Assembly (NCBI RefSeq): GCF_014529535.1 | Contig: NW_023503501.1 | Coordinates: 2,982,150-3,046,149 of the forward strand | Direction: 5' to 3' | DNA from: Bradysia coprophila | Taxonomy: Eukaryota > Arthropoda > Insecta > Diptera > Sciaridae | DNA length: 64,000 nt | In this document: in pieces, positions 54,220 through 64,000 of the stretch | How the letters are laid out: every line of letters begins with the position of its first letter | How positions within the stretch are numbered: the first letter of the stretch is position 1 | The notes under the pieces: generated by a model | What the model saw: only the letters and a program-made list of their open reading frames with translations | Database searches by the model: none | Told to the model about the DNA's origin: nothing | Made by a program: the position numbers and the translations under genes

Positions 54220-55215
54220 GGGTGGTCCAAAAAACACTTTGTGTTCGTTAAACGGGCTTACGTTATGTGCAAGGAGAAAGAAGCAATCACCCGAGTATTT
54301 TTAAACAAATTCGAAAATCTTACCTGTCTTATGATCTCTATGAGATTTGTCGACTTTATCCGCAAGTAAATTCGAAATTTTCTGTCGAAACGTCATTGTT
54401 GAGAAAACTGACTGTTCCTATTTTTGTGAATTTAAATTTTGAAATTTTTCGAGACTTTATTGGAACTTTCAGAAATAACATTCTGAAAAAAATCCTGCTT
54501 ACAATTGCTGAATTCAGACTTCGATCTGCAACATGCTAGTGTCATTTTAAAGCTAATTCTTCAGCTATTAACTCCAGTCAATAGTAATGCCTACATCTTA
54601 CATCATCATCGCTCTCGTCTTGCTCCTCGAGGGAGCATAAAGAGTCTACAAATTGCCGTCATATGTCATAAAAACCATTTAGCGACGTATGCTTTAAATA
54701 CTTTGTTCGGAATACACATTAAGCATTTGGTCCCCAATGATAGGTCATACAATACCATGTATGCAAAATGCCTTCATTAGCTATAGCAGCATTGGTAGCC
54801 GAACCTGTCACTGAAGTGTGATCATATTTAAAAAAAAAGTTTCTTCCATAAAATATTCTCTGGAACATCCTGAATGCAACCAGAGGAGTTTCAAAATAAA
54901 ATAAAATGGAAAATATGACTCACCCGAATCGGTAAGCCGGTTGTGACTGGGTACGAAACTAAGAAAAACTAACTGTATGTCTGCATAGGATAAACAAATT
55001 TGGCATGTGTCTTTACAGCCTCTATTATTTCCGGTAATAACAACAACCGCCTTACTGTACATTTTTGTCAAAAAAAATCTTGACCTTAGCACGTCGTTCT
55101 TGGCCCCTTTACATAATTTAAGACCATTTAACAAAGTTAAAAACTAAATTAAGTGACATAATTGCTAGGGCTGCCAAACCAGCAATTTAAAAAAATCATA
55201 AAATTTGGACCACCC
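54220..55215. mobile_element. TA-flanked DNA element with GGGTGGTCC ends
   Basis: The 996-base segment starts GGGTGGTCCAAA, ends TTTGGACCACCC and has TA on each side, as in Tc1/mariner transposons. Open frames inside are short and show no transposase motif I can recognise, so it is a non-autonomous or badly decayed copy. Confidence 0.65.
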
Positions 55216-55280
55216 TAGCGCACATCTTCGCGATTCAAATCAACTGCATCGAGCAAACAGATCGTGTATTTTGCTTACAG

Positions 55281-55406
55281 AGTGTTTAAGTGAGAGAGAT
55301 GGCGAAACGATATTGTTCCATCTCGGGGTCTGCTGTGAGATTCTCTTGTATTATCTATGACAGCAGACCCCGAGTTGATTTTCCATATCGCTCTACTTAA
55401 ACACCG
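55281..55406. repeat. Foldback element beyond COMMD10
   Basis: CTCGGGGTCTGCTGT and ACAGCAGACCCCGAG are perfect 15-base arms around a 23-base loop. Outer arms GTGTTTAAGT / ACTTAAACAC extend the hairpin. It lies about 110 bases past the COMMD10 stop and beyond its poly(A) signal. Confidence 0.8.
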
Positions 55407-55487
55407 TATCGTTTCATTTTGTTTGGTTTGGTCAGAAAAGTAGTCGCAAATCGCAAATCTAGAGGTTTCATTTAAACTACTGTCTTG

Positions 55488-55493
55488 TTTATT
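55488..55493 (-). terminator. Poly(A) signal of COMMD10
   Basis: AATAAA on the minus strand lies about 24 bases past the stop codon. Confidence 0.6.
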
Positions 55494-55516
55494 CAATTCC
55501 AATTTTCTCATTAACA

Positions 55517-56168
55517 TTACTTGCTTCGCAACGAATCTAATTCATTCTGTATCGTTTCCAATTGATTGTATAGATTAAGCAGTTCGGAATGATTAATTTC
55601 TAGGTTTACTGGCTCACCTGCATTCATTCCCAGCTGCAGCATAGCAATGGGAGTTTTTTCTTTTTGTTGAGCCTCCGACGACAATTGCACCTTTAACTCC
55701 CAATTCACATCGTCCAATTCCCTTGATCCGCCGCCTTCAATTTCCAAATTATCCAATATCGGTTTCAAATTTTTGATCCACAACTTCATGATGACATCGA
55801 TTTTACTGTCCTGCAGTTTGAGTTTGTGTTTCAGTTCCTGCTGAAACTTTGACGGATTCATGATGAATGTGGAGGCTCGCTTCAAAATGTAGGACAGTGT
55901 TTTGATTAGCAGCAAGAAATCTTGCCGATCCACCTTCACCAATTGTTCCAGCTCCTCCAGACCACGGTTATCATCATCCGTTTCATCAGGAGACATATTT
56001 TTGTGGACATAACTGATTACCGTCGTAAACACCTCGTCATCCAATTTATTTATGATTTTTATTCCCTCGGCAGCTCTGGAAAAGATTTCAATGTTTAGCA
56101 AAGTTGTCTAGCCAGGATGTTATGAGTTTCAAACACCTTTCAGTTATTTTGATCCAATTTAAATACAT
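55517..56168 (-). CDS. COMMD10: COMM domain-containing protein 10
   Basis: This is a subunit of the COMMD/CCC (Commander) complex, which works with retriever in endosomal recycling and modulates NF-kB. Two exons (56137-56168, 55517-56075) give 196 residues beginning MYLNWIKITERAAEGIK; human COMMD10 has 202. The N-terminal helical half contains LLLIKTLSYILKRAST. The C-terminal COMM domain has DVNWELKVQLSSEAQQK and TPIAMLQLGM, and the end NQLETIQNELDSL closely matches human COMMD10. The 61-base intron joins in frame. The start at 56168 was chosen because the 3' exon alone has no ATG before the splice acceptor. Confidence 0.9.
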
Positions 56169-56415
56169 TTTTTCACTGTTTTGAATGGATCTTTCTGTGA
56201 ATGTCACAAATGGTTGATGAAAACAAAAATAATCGTGACAAGAGGGGAGAGGCGAGAAAGTGTTCAATTTGGTGAAAAAACGTCAAAGAGTGGAAAGATG
56301 TTTCGTTGACAGTTGACAGCTGTTGGGATCTGCAAATAAAACATTTCTGGCGAAATCAGCGGGTAAAGCGACGGTTCATTTATTGTTTTCTCCGTAAACT
56401 TTTTCGCAAAGTGAA
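56169..56415. promoter_or_regulatory. Shared promoter region, COMMD10 / prune
   Basis: The two start codons are 247 bases apart on opposite strands. Both leaders and both promoters must fit here, which suggests a bidirectional promoter. I find no TATA box in either direction. Confidence 0.6.
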
Positions 56416-57710
56416 ATGAATAAGTTTCTGTCAGAGGCACGAAAGTGTCTGACACTCAAAGTTAGTATTTCTATAGAATATCAAATAAACGAGTTGCACC
56501 GGCGGAACGAATGTTCTGTACAACATCATCCTGTTTGTCGACCTATCCCTTGAAACCATCTCTTCTCTTACAGAAACCATTATGCATAATAATCGGCAAT
56601 GATAGTTGTGACCTCGATTCAGCCGTCTGTGCCTTAACCCTGGCATTTTTCTACACAAAGTATCCGAAATTAATTGACGAATTGGTTCCAGTAGAAATTC
56701 CCATCGTACCCGTGTTGAACACTTCACGTACAAATTTGCCATTGAAGACTGAAGTCACTTATTTTCTCAACAAAAATAAAATCTCCCAGGAAGATGTCAT
56801 TTGCAGGTAAAGTCTGAAATTGCTTGAAACAAAGTCGCAGACATAGTCATCATAAAATCAACATTTTAGTGATGAAGTGGCTGCTAGTTTATTGGACACA
56901 TCAAAATTTATTCTAGTGGACCATCATCTCAGTCCATTCAACAAACAAACAATTAAGGTCATCGATCATCGCCCCTTTTATTCTGGATCGAATCTGCCTG
57001 CCGACTGTCAAGTGAATATAAGTGAAGTGGGTTCTTGTGCAACTTTAATTGCCGATTTGATATTCGCATCGAATGTCGATACCAATTGCGATCAGATAAG
57101 AGAAACACTAAGAATGCTACACGCACCGATAGTCCTCGACACAGTCAATTTCTCAAAGGATGCCGATAAAGCTAAACCGTTAGATCAATCGATATGTGAT
57201 AAAATCGAAGGACTGCTCGACATTGACGCAGAAAATCGTAACCATTTATTCAATGAATTGGTTGAAGCTAGAGCTGATGTCAGTTCGCTAGACTCTCTTC
57301 AGATACTGTCGAAGGATTTGAAAATAATTTATAGCGTTGATGGTCGTCGAGTTATCGCCATTCCCGGCTATCCAATATCTGTGCTCGAGTACACGAACAT
57401 GTTAAATGCCAAAGAAAATCTATTAAAATTTTCCGATATTCATCGATGCGATGTCATCGTACTGATGGGAATGAAAGTTGTCGATGGCCAGGTGTCACGT
57501 GACTTGGGAATTGTTAATTTTAAAGATCATCATTTATTCGATAAAATTGTTGAGCGACTTATTGATGAAACATCAACGTTATCGTTGGTAGCAGACGAGA
57601 GTGTGGATTTCTTGGATGGGAAATTTTATGCTCAAAAGAATGTGAAAGCATCAAGGAAGCAAATACTTCCGATGGTTAAGAATGTGTTGGATGAATTATA
57701 CGGAAAATGA
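56416..57710 (+). CDS. prune: Prune-family DHH phosphoesterase
   Basis: The family hydrolyses short-chain polyphosphate and cyclic nucleotides, and fly prune is known for its interaction with awdK-pn. Three exons (56416-56460, 56574-56806, 56870-57710) give 372 residues. The N-terminus MNKFLSEARK is followed by IIIGNDSCDLDSAV, the first metal-binding motif. The DHH signature ILVDHHLSP lies near residue 105, then VIDHRP and VGSCATLIADLIF. PIVLDTVNFS supplies the next conserved aspartate, and the DHHA2 domain fills the C-terminal third. All metal-binding motifs I would expect are present. The C-terminal extension of vertebrate PRUNE1 is missing, as in insects. Confidence 0.92.
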
Positions 57711-59940
57711 TCGATTAAAGTAAAATTGAAGTTACGTCCGAAGTGTCTTTACTATTACTTATTATAAGTAGTGATGAATTGAGCTGTGTGATACCTCTCG
57801 GCACTTTAGTTGCGTTTAGACTAAATACTAAATTGATTCGTCCTTTGGAGTGCAATTGACAGTAATTTAGTTAATGTAATTCTGACGACAACATTGCTTA
57901 GATTGAAGGAATTCAGGACCTATTTTTACGATTAAAAAGAAAGAATTTTGGAATTTTTAGACTTTAAATCCTCAAAATTTTTAAAATTGTCAAAGTTCCT
58001 GAACATCTTCAGTTTTAGGATTTTTTTTATTTTTGGAATTTTTTAAGAGGAGTTTAATGTAGGATTTTGTAGGAATTTAATTCTCAAAAATCGGACCTGA
58101 TCTGGCTTCAGATTTTAATCCCATTAAAAGTGTCTCCAAATTATTATAAATCCGCTCCCGCATAGCGGATAGTGCACAGCTTCCGTAGAGTGAATAGGTT
58201 TGAGTTTTTGTCGTCTTTCAGGCGAAATGTGATGAATCAAGTGACGAGCCTTGTCTTGTCAGAGCCCCAGATGCTATATATAGTTGTTGGTAGACGTTGC
58301 CGAGAGGTTACATGTTGTTACACTAATAATAACCATAAATTCCGTGAAGTGTTAATCCGCTGTCCGCTCAACTGGAAGTGCTAATAACGTAAACTAGGTA
58401 GTCAAAAATCAAAAGGCAGACTTGATATTTATTAGTCTTCCCATTAGTCTTCTGATTAGTGATTGCATTGAACGACTTCGGTAAATTTTCGATATATAGC
58501 ATCTGCCGGTCAGATCATATACATTTACGCGTTTTGCTATAATACAAGTGTCATCCATCATGCATCATATTACTAATATCGTTCGGTGGAGTCATGGTCG
58601 TGAGACATTTTGTGGTCAAAACTACTGCGGAATTTGCTGAAAAATTATCGTAAATTTTGCAGTAATTTTGATAAGAATTTCTTACGACAATGACTAACGA
58701 AAGATGTTATTAAGCTGATGACAATTTGATGATCAATGTGACGTTAATTTATATGCTCTGACCCGGGACCTATTATTCATTTACCGATTTTGAGCCATAG
58801 ATTACCGGAATTTATCCGAAAACTTCGGAAATTTTCGTTAAACTTTGATAAATTTTCGGTAATTTTGGTAAATTTCGGTAATTTTGGTAAATGGAATAAT
58901 TTTCATACTCTGACCTACAGATGCTATTTACCGAAAATTTACCGACGTCGGTAAATACAATCTCAATTTCTCAATTTAAGGCGTTGTGTTGCTACTAAGC
59001 TTCTGTGCATTTCGAGCCAAATGAAAAATTCCGTCTTCATTTACTGAACAGAAGATAAAAGAGAAAAGATGGTTGTATTGTCTCAAGAAGTTTATTCAAA
59101 TGTTTCTTTTTTTATTGTTGCAACCTTTGCTCTTTGTTATTATTTAAATTGCTTCGGATAACCTACAATAATTCTGGTTATGATATCCGATTAATGACTT
59201 TACAACGTGCTATACAAACGATTCGAAAATCTAATAGAACAAATCGCTGATAGTGCGGTATTCGAGTGATATTAGGTAAAGGAGTCAATTAATCGTGAGA
59301 GTAAATTATGGTAACAAAAGTTCGACAAATCAATATATTTACACCAAAGCACGTTACTCGGGTAAGCGATACTTTTGAGGTAAATGTTAAATTCTAAAAC
59401 ACAACAAAAATGCTAAATACTAAATCAACGGACGGTAATGAAAGAAAGAAAAATGAATCAAAAAGGAAATGGCGTCAATTGACTCCCTTTTCGTTCCGGT
59501 TAATACGAATTTTGTCTACGTTTCTTATTTGGTGTTTACTACATATCTGTTTTGCTGGATGAAATGAAGGTACAATAAATAAATAAATTAATTACAATGA
59601 CACTCTCACACGCACACTCTGAATTAAATTCGGATTGCTAAAACCGAGAAATTTCGCTAAACCAAACCAGTCCGAAGTGAATCTTAAGCCAGCCATAACG
59701 AACCGAGTGACAATTTAAAAAAAAATTAAAAATTATTTCCCGCTCATAGTGTGAGGTGGTTAGTAACATAATGTAAGAGAAACAAAATGACATAGAAAGA
59801 GATTTCGACTATTTTAACAGACCTAAACGTATAATGTGGTAATCAATGCATTGTGGTTGTCGCGCAAATCAACAATAAAATTTTTTCTCGCTCGTAAGAC
59901 TGCCTGACGATATTTAAGTATATTAATATCGGACGTTCAT
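57711..59940. other. Intergenic region between prune and Idh3a
   Basis: The genes converge and I see no exon here. A diverged member of the ggacctatttt repeat group lies at about 57913-58098. At about 58768-58960 the word TTTACCGA and its complement TCGGTAAA recur on both sides of a tandem ggtaattttcggtaaa stretch, making another small inverted repeat. The rest is plain A+T-rich DNA, including the 3' untranslated region of Idh3a. Confidence 0.5.
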
Positions 59941-62262
<2,322 letters not shown>

Positions 62263-62519
62263 GATTTTTGCACACATGAAAGATTATGAAAGAGTGGAAT
62301 GAAGTTGGATATGTGTGAAGGGGAGTCATGTGCTTGTCAAATATCATATCAGCTGTTCGGTATGTCTATTGTTTTATTCCGCGTTTCAATGAATTTTGTA
62401 GAATTTTTTGTTGTGAATGATTCATTGATATTTATATGGAGTGAGGCGGGAAATTTCGTATTTCATTAATCAAAATATATTTTTCGCAGTAAATGATTTC
62501 ATAATGGTTTCAGTCAATA

Positions 62520-63050
62520 CTCTGACTCTCTCTGGCAAACAAACTACTTTCATTAAGGTGGTGAAAGTGTCAAGCAACCTTTAGAATTTACATGTAAATT
62601 ACAGGGTAGTCAGTCAAAATGTAGAATATTGTTTGTAGAATTCAAAGAAATAAGGTGTGCATTTGCTTACTAGAGAGAGAGTATTGTCTAAACAAAGTCT
62701 TGTTGAGAAAACAAAACGTATTTTGTGGTCTGATTAATTTTCATAATTTTATTAAAACATTAACTCGACATACACATAACTGGCTGTTTTTTATACGAGA
62801 ATAATTAGCAGATATGTGCTGTGGTCGGCCTCGAGTAATTTAGCGAGTTTTAGCCCGAACGAATTGAGGGCGTCATTCAAAAGTGCCTCAGATCTACCGT
62901 CCACAACAGATACGTACACAACTGAAATTTCTGCCCAAGAGCAATACTCTCTCTAGCAAGCAAACTTCGTTTTGACGCTGTCAAAATACCACCTTATTCC
63001 TTTGGTTGTAGAACCGTACACTGTTGGATTCTAATTTTACATGTAAAAGG
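62520..63050. repeat. Composite foldback element near the right edge
   Basis: Two inverted pairs are visible: GCTTACTAGAGAGAGAGTAT facing ATACTCTCTCTAGCAAGC, and attcaaagaaataaggtg facing caccttattcctttggt. Between them, gcccgaacgaattgaggg and agatctaccgtccacaacag resemble the inner part of the composite element at 39140-39805. Arms are imperfect and the ends are approximate. Confidence 0.5.
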
Positions 63051-64000
63051 CAAAGGCTTTACCATCTTAATAAATGTAGTTAGGTTTCTATATAGAGAGG
63101 GTACTGCCAAGGCATGGATGTAACATCTTTTAGGTAAAGTTAGTAGATGGAAAATATCGGTGTAAAGATCTCGGAGGATACGAATTTTTACCGTTTTTTT
63201 TTTAAATTTGATGAGACTTGGTTAGCTCTGAATCGATCTGTAATACATTTGTTTCTTTTGTTGAAGAATCAAATTCATGAGATCTGGCTCACAGTTGAGT
63301 TCAAGAGTTTACAGAGGTTCAGGGAGTCATTACCGGAAGAGTTTTCGCCCGATTTTCCAGCACTTTTTTCTAATCCCTGAAGAATGCAATTCATTATGAT
63401 TAACTCATTTCATTTATTTCTGATAAAAAGTAACCTAATACAATGAACCGTGTACATTGACAATTCAAAGGAGCTACCTTCAACAGAAACTTTTTAAATC
63501 TTGCCATACTAGGTTTTCAACATGGGTGGGTGAGGTCCCTTGACTGAATTGTGATTTTAACTTAGTTATCAATTTGAGCTTATACAATTTAAGTCATTAA
63601 CTTTCCATCAGTAGTCAAAATGCAACACTTTCTGTTTTACAAGAGAGTTAAAAATGCCAATCATTTTTGGATGCTTGCACACTTCATGTCCTAATCTACA
63701 CCTTCGATCGCCATGTTCGCCTGGTCATATTACAAAAAAGAATAGACCCAACATAATAGTGAGTAATTCGACATTTTACTTGAGCGCAATTTTCAAGTCT
63801 AAGTTTAAATGTTGTGTCTATTATAGAAGCAACAAATTGCAATTAAACAATGATAGGAAGATAACATTGCTCGTTCCAAAAAACCGCGATGAAAATCTAA
63901 TTCATGATAAGAATTTGATGTTTAATTAACACCCGTAAACTCGGTCATCGGGTTCAATTTTGCACAATTGTGCATTGTACAACCATGACATTCGAGTAAT
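63051..64000. other. Right edge, no gene identified
   Basis: I found only short open frames without recognisable motifs or splice support. The DNA is A+T rich. The window may stop inside the flank of another gene. Confidence 0.45.

Larger units (their letters stand above)
52770..55516. other. PDPR 3' end and repeat-filled intergenic region
   Basis: Five separate repeat elements occupy most of this interval between the convergent PDPR and COMMD10 genes, each listed on its own. The rest (about 53.0-53.3 and 53.4-53.9 kb) shows no gene. Confidence 0.55.

Noticed and set aside
63654-63929. 91-residue open frame near the right edge
   Set aside because: No signal peptide or domain, and the composition is that of random A+T-rich DNA.

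Overview
This is a stretch of AT-rich insect nuclear DNA. The genes are split by many short introns (about 55-100 bases) with GT..AG ends. The encoded proteins match dipteran families in length and sequence: eIF3f of 280 residues, Exo84 of 670, Pink1 of 701 and a Ras1/Ras85D-type Ras. The density of small hairpin (foldback) elements and the amount of repeat DNA suggest a lower dipteran such as a gnat or midge. That placement is an inference; the order Diptera is much safer than any family.

Layout. A Ras GTPase lies on the minus strand (4510-9333). The cytoplasmic dynein-2 heavy chain (beethoven/DYNC2H1) occupies 12602-30322 on the plus strand in 37 exons. An SRFBP1/BUD22-like gene (30946-32193, minus) is divergent from Exo84 (32559-35706, plus). 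A small secreted cysteine-rich peptide gene follows at 35914-36294 (minus). A repeat-rich desert runs from about 36.4 to 41.9 kb. Then come Pink1 (41891-44501, plus), eIF3f (47190-48211, minus), PDPR (49481-52769, plus), COMMD10 (55517-56168, minus), a Prune-family DHH phosphatase (56416-57710, plus) and the NAD-isocitrate dehydrogenase alpha subunit (59941-62262, minus). From SRFBP1 on, genes are mostly divergent or convergent neighbours. SRFBP1/Exo84 and COMMD10/prune have short shared promoter regions. All ten named genes appear to be whole. Splice sites were set by hand from reading frame and GT/AG signals, so single coordinates may be off by one or two bases.

Biology. The genes are housekeeping or cell-biological: Ras signalling, ciliary transport, exocytosis, ribosome biogenesis, translation initiation and polyphosphate/nucleotide hydrolysis. 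Three of them (Pink1, PDPR, Idh3a) are mitochondrial. They do not form an operon or a single pathway, and their closeness is probably chance.

The unusual content is non-coding. There are about fifteen inverted-repeat (foldback/MITE) elements. They include three copies of one 270-base hAT-type MITE, each with a perfect 8-base target duplication, and a near-palindrome of about 935 bases. A repeat family is packed with AGGTCA half-sites, a block is built from TATCGATA-like words, and a 19-base minisatellite has a hairpin in every unit. I found no CRISPR array, no rRNA or tRNA gene, no recognisable retroviral or Polinton-like element, and no convincing new multi-gene system.
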